Source of the DNA: Candidatus Parabeggiatoa sp. HSG14
GTDB taxonomy: Bacteria; Pseudomonadota; Gammaproteobacteria; Beggiatoales; Beggiatoaceae
DNA: 40,430 bases
Direction of reading: 5' to 3'
Assembly: GCA_030378085.1 (NCBI GenBank)
Contig: JAUCGK010000007.1
Coordinates: 1-40,430 of the forward strand
The translations under genes and the position numbers were made by a program. The number at the start of each line of letters is the position of its first letter. The first letter of the stretch is position 1. This document shows positions 1-8,649 of the stretch, piece by piece. The notes beneath the pieces were generated by a model that saw nothing but the letters and a program-made list of their open reading frames with translations, was not told where the DNA came from and did not search any database.

Positions 1-14
1 TTGCATAACATCAG
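1..14. repeat. Right end of a family A miniature element (cut by window start)
   Basis: The first bases read TTGCATAACATCAG. This matches the right terminus (TGCGTAACATCAG) of the complete family A elements at 1824-1950, 6069-6377 and 10271-10518. The rest of the copy lies outside the window. Confidence 0.55.
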
Positions 15-165
15 TCAGTTAAAATAACTATACTCTGAAAATAATCTTAAAAAACATGGCTGAGTTAAACCTCAAAAGAGAATATAGACAAGATCAAAAA
101 AGGGATTTTGGGCGGTGAAAAAACTTAGTTTGTGATGGTATAAAATGTATCATATTGAATTTCAT

Positions 166-170
166 AAGGA
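166..170 (+). promoter_or_regulatory. Ribosome binding site of glgA
   Basis: AAGGA lies 6 bases before the ATG at 177 and supports that start. A TATAAAAT stretch at 139-146 could be a -10 box, but I see no convincing -35 box. Confidence 0.5.
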
Positions 171-176
171 AATAAA

Positions 177-1664
177 ATGAATGGGTCAAAGCTACGTGTA
201 CTTTTTGTGAGTTCTGAAGCGTATCCACTGGTAAAAACTGGGGGGTTAGCTGATGTGAGTTATGCTTTGCCGAATGCTTTGCGAAAATTGGGTGTTGATG
301 TTCGCTTATTACTACCTGGTTATCCTTCAGTTCTTGAACAACTTTCGCTTATCGAAGTGCATGAAAATATAAAGTTACCACCGTTGCAAGAACCTGTTCG
401 TTTATTAGCTGGGACAATGAGTGATGGGATAACTCCCGTTTATGTATTTCAATATCCACATTTATTTGAACGCGAGGGAGGGCCTTACCAAGATAATATG
501 GGAAAGGATTGGTCTGATAATGCTTTACGTTTTGGCATGTTATCCAAGGTTGCCGCTTTATTTGGGAGTCATAGCTTACTTTTTAAACCACAAATTATTC
601 ATTGCAATGATTGGCAAACAGGCTTAATACCCGCATTTTTAAAATTCAATCCTAACCCATCTGTCAAAATTGTGATGAGCATACATAACATGGCTTATCA
701 AGGTATTTTTAGCCCGGAAGTAGTAACTCTCTTAGGATTGCCCCCTGAAAGTTTTAGTATGTTTGGGTTAGAATATCATGGAAAAGTATCATTTCTTAAA
801 GCAGGTTTGTATTATTCCGATTGGATGACAACAGTCAGTCCCACTTATGCCAAGGATATTCAAATAACAACGTATGGTTATGGTTTAGAAGGATTACTTT
901 CCCAACGCAAAAATCAATTAAATGGCATCTTAAATGGCATTGATACAGAAGTTTGGAATCCTGAAAATGATTCTTGTTTAAAGTGTCATTATAGCAATAA
1001 TAATCTAGCTGGTAAAACACGCAATACTCAAGCACTACGAAACAAACTCAAATTAGCTTCATCAAAATCAGCACCACTCATTGGCATGATTAGCCGTCTT
1101 ACTGAACAAAAAGGCATAGATTTAGTAATACCCATCATTCCAGAAATTATCAAAAACGGTGCACAGCTAGTGATACTTGGTAGTGGTGATAAAAAATTAG
1201 AAGAAAACTTGCTTCAGTTAGCCACTCTTTATCCGAAACGGCTTAGTGTGACTATAGGTTATGATGAAGAATTAGCGCATCAAATTGAAGCGGGAGCAAA
1301 TATGTTTATCATGCCATCTAAATTTGAGCCGTGCGGTTTAAATCAAATGTACAGTATGTGCTATGGCACGATACCCATAGTACGACGTACTGGTGGGTTG
1401 GCAGATACAGTAATAGATGCAACTCCTGACAATATTGAGAAAAAAATAGCAACCGGTTTTGTATTTGAAAAAGCAGATTCAAGCGAATTATTATCTTGTG
1501 TACAACGTGCTTTACAAACCTTCCGTGATAAAACGACTTGGCGTAGATTACAACACAACGGAATGACTCGTGATTTTAGTTGGCAAAAAAGTGCGGGGCA
1601 GTATGTGTCGCTTTATCATCAGCTTATAAAAGAAAAGGAAAATGCTGGGAAAGTTTTACAATAA
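177..1664 (+). CDS. glgA: Glycogen synthase (ADP-glucose type, GT5)
   Basis: This 495-residue protein is the usual length for bacterial GlgA, which transfers glucose from ADP-glucose to the non-reducing end of a growing alpha-1,4-glucan in the cytoplasm. The N-terminal KTGGLADV motif (about residues 21-28) is the conserved ADP-glucose-binding loop. A starch-synthase catalytic segment with SIHNMAYQG follows near residue 165. The C-terminal GT-B half carries KFEPCGLNQ and RRTGGLADTV (about residues 380-412), typical of GT5 enzymes. The start is set by AAGGA six bases upstream. No other glycogen gene is in the window, so the gene is not in a visible glg operon. It probably supports carbon storage. 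Function is confident; physiology is inferred. Confidence 0.95.
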   Translation: MNGSKLRVLFVSSEAYPLVKTGGLADVSYALPNALRKLGVDVRLLLPGYPSVLEQLSLIEVHENIKLPPLQEPVRLLAGTMSDGITPVYVFQYPHLFEREGGPYQDNMGKDWSDNALRFGMLSKVAALFGSHSLLFKPQIIHCNDWQTGLIPAFLKFNPNPSVKIVMSIHNMAYQGIFSPEVVTLLGLPPESFSMFGLEYHGKVSFLKAGLYYSDWMTTVSPTYAKDIQITTYGYGLEGLLSQRKNQLNGILNGIDTEVWNPENDSCLKCHYSNNNLAGKTRNTQALRNKLKLASSKSAPLIGMISRLTEQKGIDLVIPIIPEIIKNGAQLVILGSGDKKLEENLLQLATLYPKRLSVTIGYDEELAHQIEAGANMFIMPSKFEPCGLNQMYSMCYGTIPIVRRTGGLADTVIDATPDNIEKKIATGFVFEKADSSELLSCVQRALQTFRDKTTWRRLQHNGMTRDFSWQKSAGQYVSLYHQLIKEKENAGKVLQ

Positions 1665-1719
1665 TTATTAATTTTTTACAACAATCTAAATGATACAAAT
1701 AAATGCCAAAGCATAAATA

Positions 1720-1790
1720 TATAGCGTTTTCTGATTTGCTTAAATACAACCTGTGTCCCCTCTTTACCAAGGAGGAAAGTAGGAAATGTC
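1720..1790. repeat. Decayed half copy of family G (TA-flanked) miniature element
   Basis: TATAGCGTTTTCTGATTTG at 1720 corresponds to the terminal repeat of the complete copies at 14666-14762 and 18820-18915. The following stretch with a CCCCTCTTTA...AAGGAGG hairpin matches their core. The right terminus cannot be found, so the copy is truncated. Confidence 0.55.
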
Positions 1791-1823
1791 AAAAAATAAT
1801 ACGATAATGTGTTTAGATATTAA

Positions 1824-1950
1824 CTGATGTTACGCAGATAGCTTCCAAACTGGAGTGCAAAATTCATTTTACTAACTTAGAGTGCAACCCCTCGCAAAAT
1901 AAATTTTGCACGCAGATATTCACTTTTGGAAGTGCAGTGCGTAACATCAG
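1824..1950. mobile_element. Family A miniature inverted-repeat element with 7-bp target duplication
   Basis: This 127-bp element runs from CTGATGTTACGC to GCGTAACATCAG, so the ends are inverted repeats. It is flanked on both sides by ATATTAA (1817-1823 and 1951-1957), a 7-bp target-site duplication. The left about 40 bp is nearly identical to the copy at 10271-10518. It encodes nothing and would depend on a transposase supplied elsewhere. It sits 40 bp upstream of the PAS gene RBS, so it may alter that gene's promoter. Confidence 0.8.
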
Positions 1951-1997
1951 ATATTAAGATAATTTATCTTCATTTTTCATTTTTTTAGGAAAAGATT

Positions 1998-4900
1998 ATG
2001 CCTGTTCAAAATCCCCGTCATTCCCGTTTTTTTTGGCGTTCCACAGCCATGTTTTGTATTTTGGATTTTGAACGCCAATTTAGTGAAGTCAATTCTGCTT
2101 GGGAAAATATCCTTGGGTTATCTACGGGACAACTGCTTGCTAAACGTTTTTTAGATTTTATTCATCCTGATGATCAACCTTCTAGTAAATTTTACTTCGA
2201 TCAGGTGGATGAAGGGTTACATTCAGTATCATTTTCTTGTCGGTTTTGTCATCATGATGGTTCTTATCGAACTGTACTGTGGGAAATCAATAGTGCGGCT
2301 TCACAAGAATATGCTTATTATGCAGTGGGGATGGATATAACGAAACGTGAACAGCCGATGGTTGCCGATGAAATGATTAATGTGCTACAGGAAGGTGTTG
2401 TTTTACAATATGCTAATGGAACAATTGGTGCTTGTAATCCAAGCGCAGAGAGAATTTTAAGTTTATCCTCTGATCAAATGATGGGATGGATTTTAGTTGA
2501 TCCCGATTGGCGACTTATTCATGAAGATAGTTCCCCGTTTCCGACAGAAACACATCCGGCTATTTGTACGTTACGGACAGGACAATCTTATGCAGATGTC
2601 GTTATGGGAATTGTTAAACCCGATGAATCGGTGATTTGGATTCGCATTAATTCTTATCCACTGTGGCGAGATGATGTCACAACACCTTATGCAGTCGTTA
2701 TTTCATTTTCTGATATTACGTTATATAAGGAAACAGAACTGACTTTGCGTAAAAAATCGGGGGATCAACAGCGTGGAATTGTACCAGAAAGTCATTATGA
2801 TTTATGGGACTGGGATTTGATAAGCAATGAAATGCATTTTTCTACTCGGTGGGAAAAAATGTTGGGATTTGAACAACATGAATTGTCACCTAAAATAGAT
2901 TCTTGGCATAAACGCATTCATCCTGCGGATTATAAGCGGGTAATGGCAGATATTAAAAATCATTTAGAAGGATTAACTGAAGTTTGTGAAAACACACATC
3001 GTTTGCAGCATAAAGAGGGGAGTTATCGCTGGATTTTAAATCGTGCAGTTATGGTTCGAGATCCAACGGGAAAACCACATCGTGTAGTAGGAACTCATGT
3101 TGATATTACAGAGCCACGTAATCTTGAAGATGAATTGAATGAAGCAGAGAAAAAATATCAACAGTTAATGGAAGTAGAATCTGATGCAATTTTTATACTG
3201 GATGCAGAAACATTAAGTGTTCTTGAAGTAAATAAGGCAACCACACATTTATATGGTTATAGTCGTAACCAATTATTAAAAACGCAATATACAGATTTAT
3301 CAGCACAACCAGAAAAAACAGTGAAGTCTATTAAGGCTGGTATAAAATCGACTTCTATGCAATACCATAAAAAAGAGGATGGTACTGTTTTTCCAGTAGA
3401 AGTCATAACATCTTCCTTTTTGTTTAAAGGTAAACAAGTGTTAATGGTTGCAGTACGCGATATTTCTGCACGTCAAAAGGTTGAGACAGCTTTATGGGAA
3501 AGTGAATCAAAATATCGACAATTATTTGAAGCGGCTTCTAATCCAACAGTGGTATTTGATGCAAATACTCAACAAATTTTTGATGTGAATAATGCAGCTA
3601 TTGATTTATATGGATATAGCAAAGAAGAATGGTTACATAAAACGACAGAAGAAGTTTCAGCCGAACCGATGAGGAAACGAGGAGGATTTAGCACAAATAA
3701 ACGTGTTATTCCATTACGTTGGCATAAGAAAAAAGATGGCATCGTGTTTCCTGTAGAAATTTCTACGGGCAATAGTTATTTGTTTCAAGATCGTTCTTTA
3801 GTATGCGCCACGTTACGTGATATGACAGAACGTAAGGCACATGAAGAAGCGATGCGTCAAGAAAGGGATTTTGTGAAATCTTTGATTCAGGCATCACCCG
3901 CATTTTTCGTTGCCATCAATCCTGATGGTAAAATTCGGATGATGAATAAAGCGATGCTACAGGCAACAGAACACTCTTTTGAGGATACGGTTAACTCCGA
4001 TTTTCTCACTTCTTTCATACCTCAACAAGAACAGTCTTTAGTCTCAACAGAATTTAATAATCTGATTCAATCTATGCAACCATCGTTGATGGAATGTCAT
4101 GTAGTGAGTAAATCAGGTAAATCTTTGCTACTAGAATGGCATAGCCGAGCAGTGGTAAAAGCAAATGGTGCTTTAGACTATCTTTTTGGCGTGGGTATTG
4201 ATGTCACTGAACGAAAAAAAGCGCAGGGACATTTACGTTTGTTTAAATCTATCATTGAATCTTCAGAAGAAGCCATTGTCGTCAGTAATACAGAAGGAAA
4301 CTTAGTCTATATTAACCCCGCTTATGAAAGATTATTTGGGCGTACTTTAAAAGAAGCAAAACAAGTTAAGTTGACAGAACATTATCCGCCTTCTTCTTTG
4401 GAAGTTGTGGAAAAAGAGATAAGTTCAGCTTTGGCAAATGGGAGTAGTTGGGAGGGAGAATTAGAAGTTTCTTACAAAAATTCTCTATTTCCTATCTGGC
4501 AACGGGTGGATGCGGTACGCGACACTAAAGGAGAAGTTTTATTTACCTTTAGTTTAATGCACGATATTAGTGAACGTAAACGCATGTGGGAAACATTGCG
4601 TAAACAGTGGGAAGAGCATCAAATGATTTTTAATACGATACCTGCCATGATTTGGTATCGTGATAAAGAAAATCGTTTATTACGTCAAAATAAAAGAGCG
4701 CAGGAAACCTTTAAAAATCGTGACGATGAAGCCGAAAAATATACGGATTGTAGCGAAATTATTCAATTAGGGCAACCTCAATATGGTATTATATATAGCT
4801 TTAAACCAAATAATGAGTCAGTGCAGGAAAATTTAAACCAAAATCTTGAACAAAATTCATTATCATTAACGACTGAATGTTGGTTACAGTTTGATAAAAT

Positions 4901-5798
4901 TCCTTATCGAGATAATCAAGGCAACATTTCTGGTGTTATTGTATTTGCTATTGATGTTACTAAACATAAACAAGGTATGTCCTCTTTTTCACCAATAGAA
5001 AATGAACATGTACAGCAAGTCGTAGAAAATATGCCTTTTATGTTGAATGCTTATGATACTAAAGGGAATATTGTGGCATGGAATCGGGCTTGTGAAGAAA
5101 TTACAGGTTATTCTGTTAATGAAATCGTTGGAAAACCTCGAGTATTAGAAATGTTATACCCTGATACTCATGAACGACATCAGATGTTAGAGCGAATCTC
5201 CCTATGGACAGGAGATACCCCATTAATTGATTTCTTGCGTCAAGAAAATGAAAAGAGTGAAGTTTTAGAGGAAGATAAAATTGAGGAAGATGTTCAAATT
5301 TGGGAGACAAGGATAACTTGCAAAAAGGGTTCTTTAAAAACGATTGCTTGGAGTAACGTCTCTCACAAGTTTCCTATTCCAGGTTGGCATGCCTGGTGTC
5401 TTGGACAGGAAGTGACGTTATCTCAATCTGACCAAACTTCTCATGAAAAAGCATTTTTGATGTCAGTGTTTGATGTGGGCAAATTAGGTATTTACTTAAC
5501 AGATGATCAAGGACACTTTTTACAAGTTAATCAAGTGTATGCAGATTTATATGGTTATCGCCTAGAAGAGTTGATAGGGCAACCATTTACCATTGTGTTA
5601 TCACCCGCTTTACACAATGATGCAATGCGTGAATACTATAGTTTATTAATGAGCCATAAGGAACCAACACTTTTCAGACAACGGGAGGAACAACACCGCG
5701 ATGGTCAAAATTTTAAAGTGCAAACCATAGCCCACCGTATTATTCTTGGAGATGAAGGAAATATAGGGGTAATAACCATTGTCAATAAATTGGAATAA
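1998..5798 (+). CDS. Multi-PAS domain protein (about ten PAS domains, no output domain)
   Basis: This 1266-residue protein appears to be a chain of PAS/PAC sensory domains. By eye they begin near residues 11, 125, 262, 385, 505, 625, 748, 870, 1005 and 1150. Several carry the NPAxxxLxGY-type PAS core and a trailing D(I/V)(T/S)xRK PAC end, for example VGMDITKRE, VGTHVDITEP, VAVRDISARQ, GVGIDVTERKK and LMHDISERKR. No HisKA, HATPase, GGDEF, EAL, receiver or membrane segment is visible, and the protein stops at the end of the last PAS unit. PAS domains bind small ligands or cofactors and mediate signalling dimers, so the role may be as a sensor or scaffold acting on a partner in trans. Alternatively it is the sensory half of a kinase that lost its output region. 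The RBS AGGA at 1987-1990 supports the ATG. Confidence 0.85.
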   Translation: MPVQNPRHSRFFWRSTAMFCILDFERQFSEVNSAWENILGLSTGQLLAKRFLDFIHPDDQPSSKFYFDQVDEGLHSVSFSCRFCHHDGSYRTVLWEINSAASQEYAYYAVGMDITKREQPMVADEMINVLQEGVVLQYANGTIGACNPSAERILSLSSDQMMGWILVDPDWRLIHEDSSPFPTETHPAICTLRTGQSYADVVMGIVKPDESVIWIRINSYPLWRDDVTTPYAVVISFSDITLYKETELTLRKKSGDQQRGIVPESHYDLWDWDLISNEMHFSTRWEKMLGFEQHELSPKIDSWHKRIHPADYKRVMADIKNHLEGLTEVCENTHRLQHKEGSYRWILNRAVMVRDPTGKPHRVVGTHVDITEPRNLEDELNEAEKKYQQLMEVESDAIFILDAETLSVLEVNKATTHLYGYSRNQLLKTQYTDLSAQPEKTVKSIKAGIKSTSMQYHKKEDGTVFPVEVITSSFLFKGKQVLMVAVRDISARQKVETALWESESKYRQLFEAASNPTVVFDANTQQIFDVNNAAIDLYGYSKEEWLHKTTEEVSAEPMRKRGGFSTNKRVIPLRWHKKKDGIVFPVEISTGNSYLFQDRSLVCATLRDMTERKAHEEAMRQERDFVKSLIQASPAFFVAINPDGKIRMMNKAMLQATEHSFEDTVNSDFLTSFIPQQEQSLVSTEFNNLIQSMQPSLMECHVVSKSGKSLLLEWHSRAVVKANGALDYLFGVGIDVTERKKAQGHLRLFKSIIESSEEAIVVSNTEGNLVYINPAYERLFGRTLKEAKQVKLTEHYPPSSLEVVEKEISSALANGSSWEGELEVSYKNSLFPIWQRVDAVRDTKGEVLFTFSLMHDISERKRMWETLRKQWEEHQMIFNTIPAMIWYRDKENRLLRQNKRAQETFKNRDDEAEKYTDCSEIIQLGQPQYGIIYSFKPNNESVQENLNQNLEQNSLSLTTECWLQFDKIPYRDNQGNISGVIVFAIDVTKHKQGMSSFSPIENEHVQQVVENMPFMLNAYDTKGNIVAWNRACEEITGYSVNEIVGKPRVLEMLYPDTHERHQMLERISLWTGDTPLIDFLRQENEKSEVLEEDKIEEDVQIWETRITCKKGSLKTIAWSNVSHKFPIPGWHAWCLGQEVTLSQSDQTSHEKAFLMSVFDVGKLGIYLTDDQGHFLQVNQVYADLYGYRLEELIGQPFTIVLSPALHNDAMREYYSLLMSHKEPTLFRQREEQHRDGQNFKVQTIAHRIILGDEGNIGVITIVNKLE

Positions 5799-5919
5799 GG
5801 TATAACATCGACATTATTTTTCGTTGTGTTTTGTGCAAATTCTAACAAAGCGCAGCCGAGATATTTAACACACTTTAAATGTTATCCTAAAAATAGCTTT
5901 TTTCGTTCCAACATTTTTC

Positions 5920-6035
5920 TTGTTCCAACGCTCCAGCGTTGGAATGCAGATAGTGACGCTCCAGCGTCACTCCTTATATTTCCCGTTCCAATGCTCCCGC
6001 ATTTTCACTCCTATCATGATGTTCCAGCATCACTC
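5920..6035. repeat. Cluster of short palindromic repeats after the PAS gene
   Basis: Short inverted repeats follow one another: CCAACGCTCCAGCGTTGG, then GTGACGCTCCAGCGTCAC, then diverged versions (ATGCTCCCGCAT, GATGTTCCAGCATC). They share a CTCCAGC core and look like dispersed REP-type hairpins. The open frame across this stretch (5826-6056) is a by-product of the repeats. Confidence 0.6.
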
Positions 6036-6068
6036 CTAAAAACTCTTACAAAGTAATAGAATTATTTA

Positions 6069-6377
6069 CTGATGTTACGCACAAAGCTCCCCAAGTCTTG
6101 GAATAAATTCCAAGGCTAAAAGCTAAAATAACCTATAAGGTGACTAAGGAACGTGCATGAAATAAATTCGACAACTAAACCTGACAGGTTTTAAAAACCT
6201 GTCAGGTTTGACTCAACATTTGGGTAAATTATTTTATGTACATTCCTAAATTCAAAGGATTTTTTGGTCATCAAATTTTAAAAAACGACCTCTGATAACC
6301 TTGAATCATCTATTTATAAGCGTAGCCTTTACCCGGGGATTTATCCCCAAGCTAAGAAGTTCAGTGCATAACATCAG
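6069..6377. mobile_element. Family A element carrying a nested family C palindrome
   Basis: The ends CTGATGTTACGCAC and GTGCATAACATCAG match family A termini. The interior is longer (309 bp in total) because it contains the family C repeat at 6147-6247. Unlike the copies at 1824 and 10271, the flanks (TTATTTA and TTCATCA) are not an exact duplication, so this copy is older or recombined. Confidence 0.65.
6147..6247. repeat. Family C palindromic repeat with CCTGACAGG hairpin
   Basis: The left end AGGAACGTGCAT and right end ATGTACATTCCT are near inverted repeats. They enclose a long perfect hairpin (6177-6209, arms AAACCTGACAGG and CCTGTCAGGTTT). A second copy at 28441-28578 shares the ends, the hairpin and the connecting GGGTAAATTATTTTATG. 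Confidence 0.65.
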
Positions 6378-6379
6378 TT

Positions 6380-6467
6380 CATCACAAAAATTCCAACAAC
6401 ATAAAATTTAGTTTTAAGTTTTTTTGAAAAATCAATAATAATTTTGTATATAAATTAAAAACCACTC
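6380..6467. repeat. 88-bp direct repeat, copy 1 (carries the tail of a HicB-like gene)
   Basis: This segment is almost identical to 7588-7675. Its first 31 bases read in frame as the last residues of the HicB-like protein (SQKFQQHKI then stop), followed by a shared AT-rich 3' flank. No upstream HicB coding remains here, so this is a leftover 3' end of a second copy. Confidence 0.65.
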
Positions 6468-6540
6468 TATATGCGAGCGTAGGGTCGGTAGAGCGATAGC
6501 GCAACGAAGTGACGGAACATTCAACCCACTACTCCAAATA

Positions 6541-6576
6541 AAAAGCCCCAAGGTGTTATGCCAAGGGGCTTTTATT
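6541..6576 (+). terminator. GCCCC/GGGGC hairpin, copy 1 of 8
   Basis: AAGCCCCAAGG and CCAAGGGGCTT can pair in a stem followed by a T run, the shape of a rho-independent terminator. An A run on the left makes it potentially bidirectional. It is preceded by a 'GTAGGGTCGGTAGAGCGATAGC' type module truncated in many of the other copies. No intact gene ends directly before it. The about 85 bp after it is repeated after copy 5 (10691-10775). Confidence 0.55.
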
Positions 6577-6945
6577 TTTTATTTTGGGTAATCATAAACA
6601 ACTGATGGGATTATTTGATTGGTCATTGTAGGTCTAATCATAAACTCTTTACATGTGTTATAACTAAGTACATCATCGTGTTCTCGTAGAGTCATTCGAC
6701 TCAGGCTTTTTATTCTTATTGGCTTGAAGGCTTGGAGAGACTCCTAAAAAAAGTATTGACAAAAGCAACCCAAATATAATATGCTCAGCACGAAGATAAA
6801 CTGAACTTTTCTGAGATTGTTTGGAGTCTAAGCGTGAGCGTAGGCAGAGTTTCAAAGCTGAAGCTTTGGACTCCAACTAAAAGTTAAGTTTGTTCCCGCG
6901 CTAAGTATACAACCAACTATTCTTTCAAACACACAGGAAATGGAA

Positions 6946-7095
6946 ATGAAGAAAAAAACCACAGAAGCAACACCAACAAATAAACCACAAAAACAAACAC
7001 AGAAATTGAGGAAATTTTGTGGTGGCGTGAAAAGCCAAAGCGGCATAAAAGCGGGTTATTATTTCCTGGCAGGGGTTCCCAATTTTCCTGCATAG
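6946..7095 (+). CDS. Possible small basic protein (49 residues)
   Basis: An ATG with AGGAAATGGAA just upstream opens a 49-residue frame rich in Lys, Thr and Gln in its first half (starting MKKKTTEATPTNK). It ends just before the family F element. I do not recognise it and see no domain. The good ribosome binding site is the only positive evidence; chance is a real alternative in this repeat-rich area. Confidence 0.25.
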   Translation: MKKKTTEATPTNKPQKQTQKLRKFCGGVKSQSGIKAGYYFLAGVPNFPA

Positions 7096-7106
7096 TATTA
7101 AAGTAG

Positions 7107-7196
7107 GGTAGTCCTGCAATATGTAGTGGTGATTATTTTAAATTGTAATAAAATCAACATTTTAATAAATTGACCACTACTATGTGCAGGACTACC
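7107..7196. mobile_element. Family F 90-bp miniature element with 9-bp target duplication
   Basis: The termini GGTAGTCCTGCA and TGCAGGACTACC are perfect inverted repeats, and the inner arms (ATGTAGTGGT / ACCACTACTAT) also pair. TTAAAGTAG occurs immediately on both sides (7098-7106 and 7197-7205), a 9-bp target-site duplication. There is no coding capacity. This is the only copy in the window. Confidence 0.75.
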
Positions 7197-7340
7197 TTAA
7201 AGTAGGATGGGTTTCGCTATCGCTCTACCGCCAATCCAAATAAAGCCCAAGGTGTTAGAAGCTTTTTTAGTTTGAACGAGCGTAGCATGGGTAAAAGTAG
7301 GGTGGGTAGAAGTGAAGTGGAAACTCACCAACCTAAATAA

Positions 7341-7376
7341 AAAGCCTCAAGGCACAAGCCAAGGGGCTTTTTATTT
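7341..7376 (+). terminator. GCCTC/GGGGC hairpin, copy 2 of 8
   Basis: AAAGCCTCAAGG...CCAAGGGGCTTTTT can fold as a stem with one G-T wobble and a T tail. It is preceded by GTAGGGTGGGTAGA...ACTCACCAACCTAAATAAA, the module that precedes several of the sister hairpins. It lies about 45 bp before the HicB-like pseudogene. Confidence 0.55.
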
Positions 7377-7422
7377 TGGATAATTATTTATCATTATATA
7401 GAAAAATATAGGAATGAATACT

Positions 7423-7619
7423 ATGAATATTGAATATACTGCTGTAATAAAACAAGATGAGAATTGGTGGCTTGGATGGATTGAAGAAATACCGAACGTA
7501 AATTGTCAAGAAAAAACCTATGAAGAATTGAAAGACACTTTGAAAATTTAAAAAAAGCTTTGGAATTTAATCGGCAAGATGCTCTTACATCACAAAAATT
7601 CCAACAACATAAAATTTAG
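7423..7619 (+). pseudogene. HicB-like antitoxin-type protein, frameshifted
   Basis: The first 42 codons (7423-7551) encode a protein beginning MNIEYTAVIKQDENWWLGWI and continuing EEIPNVNCQEKTYEELKDTLK. This is the N-terminal beta-beta fold of the HicB/UPF0150 family, usually about 70 residues. A stop then appears. Shifting frame in the A run at 7550-7555 restores KKALEFNRQDALTSQKFQQHKI, ending at 7619, which completes the family's C-terminal helix. So the gene is intact in content but broken by a short indel. HicB-type proteins pair with a HicA toxin; none is visible next to it. An RBS-like AGGA lies about 8 bases before the ATG. Sequencing error at the homopolymer is an alternative to real decay. 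Confidence 0.7.
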
Positions 7620-7675
7620 TTTTAAGTTTTTTTGAAAAATCAATAATAATTTCGTATATAAATTAAAAACCACTC
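7588..7675. repeat. 88-bp direct repeat, copy 2
   Basis: Nearly identical to 6380-6467, it covers the last codons and 3' flank of the HicB-like pseudogene. The two copies are about 1.2 kb apart in the same orientation. Confidence 0.65.
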
Positions 7676-7811
7676 ATAGAAAAATCTACTCGTTTTCTGA
7701 TTTAATCATTAAGCGATTGTTTTTACAGAAAATCATTATAAATCAACTATTCAACTAATAAAAGACAACTCTTTGGTCATTTTAAAAGAGGGTAAAAATT
7801 TTGGCAACTGA

Positions 7812-8571
7812 CATAAATTGATAAAAAACGTAGTCCAGTTTTTAGTCGCGATTCTTGATAAATGCGATTTGAATATTCAACACCTATTCAGTGGTGTTGT
7901 CCCCGATAATGAACGCGAAGCCTATTTCATGCGCTTCAAGACGTGGTGCGTACTGCGTACTATGTGATTTGTACGCAAGCCGGAGTCACTTCATTGACAT
8001 TAAATTTCTTAACAATACAGAGACTTCTACAAAGACTACAACAACAGCCAAAGGCAAATTAAAAAAGGTTAGTAGTAGTATTTTGGAAAGTATTAAAAGA
8101 AATGGGGAGAAAGACAGGCATAAAAAAACCGCTAATCCGTCAACAACTGTGAGAAGTGACTTGACAGATAGCGGTTTAGTCTTCGACTCTGTACTTAAAG
8201 ATTGGACATCAGCACAAAGGCAAAGGGCCTCAAAGATACTAAAAGATGTACCACAACATGATAAACAAATGATACTAGACGAGTTAAACAGTGCTGTTAA
8301 AAAAGGCACCGTTAAACAAGTCTGGAGGTATCTTAGCACTTTGGTTAGAAAGTATCAAGCCAGTGAGTTTGTCCCCACGTCTAATTTATCAGAGCATAGG
8401 GTTAAGCCTAAGCCTATGCGTATAAAGGTTAAGGATTGTCCGCACTGTGATAAACGGGGCTTAATAAGATTTGTTGATGAGCGTACTGGACAATTTGATA
8501 TTGTGGTATGTTGTCATGATGCGGTGGAGATTGAGGCTATGAGAAAGGGACGGCTGATTGATAATGCTTGA
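7812..8571 (+). pseudogene. C-terminal part of a replication-type (HTH plus zinc-binding) protein, probably broken
   Basis: The open frame 7891-8571 (226 codons from a GTG, next ATG at 7909) is convincing only from about 8010 onward. Residues about 105-165 (DWTSAQRQRASKILKDVP through WRYLSTLVRKYQ) resemble the helical C-terminal domain of replication-like proteins carried by integrative elements. The end has CPHCDKRG and VVCCHD, a possible zinc site. The first 40 residues look non-coding. A different frame just upstream (about 7815-7963) reads plausibly (LVAILDKCDLNIQHLF, then PDNEREAYFMRFKTW) before a stop. A frameshift or fusion of two fragments near 7960 is the simplest reading. Family assignment is by resemblance only. 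Confidence 0.4.
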
Positions 8572-8602
8572 ATAGATTAGTTATTCAAGGTTAGATAATA
8601 AT

Positions 8603-8635
8603 AAAGCCCCAAGGTGTATGCTAAGGGGCTTTTTA
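8603..8635 (+). terminator. GCCCC/GGGGC hairpin, copy 3 of 8
   Basis: AAAGCCCCAAGG...CTAAGGGGCTTTTT lies 32 bp after the stop of the replication-type fragment and may terminate it. The preceding TTAGATAATAATAAA is shared with copy 4. Confidence 0.6.
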
Positions 8636-8649
8636 GTTTAGAAAGTTCA

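Noticed and set aside
5826-6056. 76-codon frame after the PAS gene
   Set aside because: It covers a run of palindromic repeats and has no ribosome binding site or recognisable motif.
8614-8649. Upstream start for the small frame at 8650, resembling the upstream start at 9835 (MYAKGLFSL and MFAKGLYSL)
   Set aside because: The shared residues are the translated hairpin and flank of terminator copies 3 and 4, not homologous N-termini.
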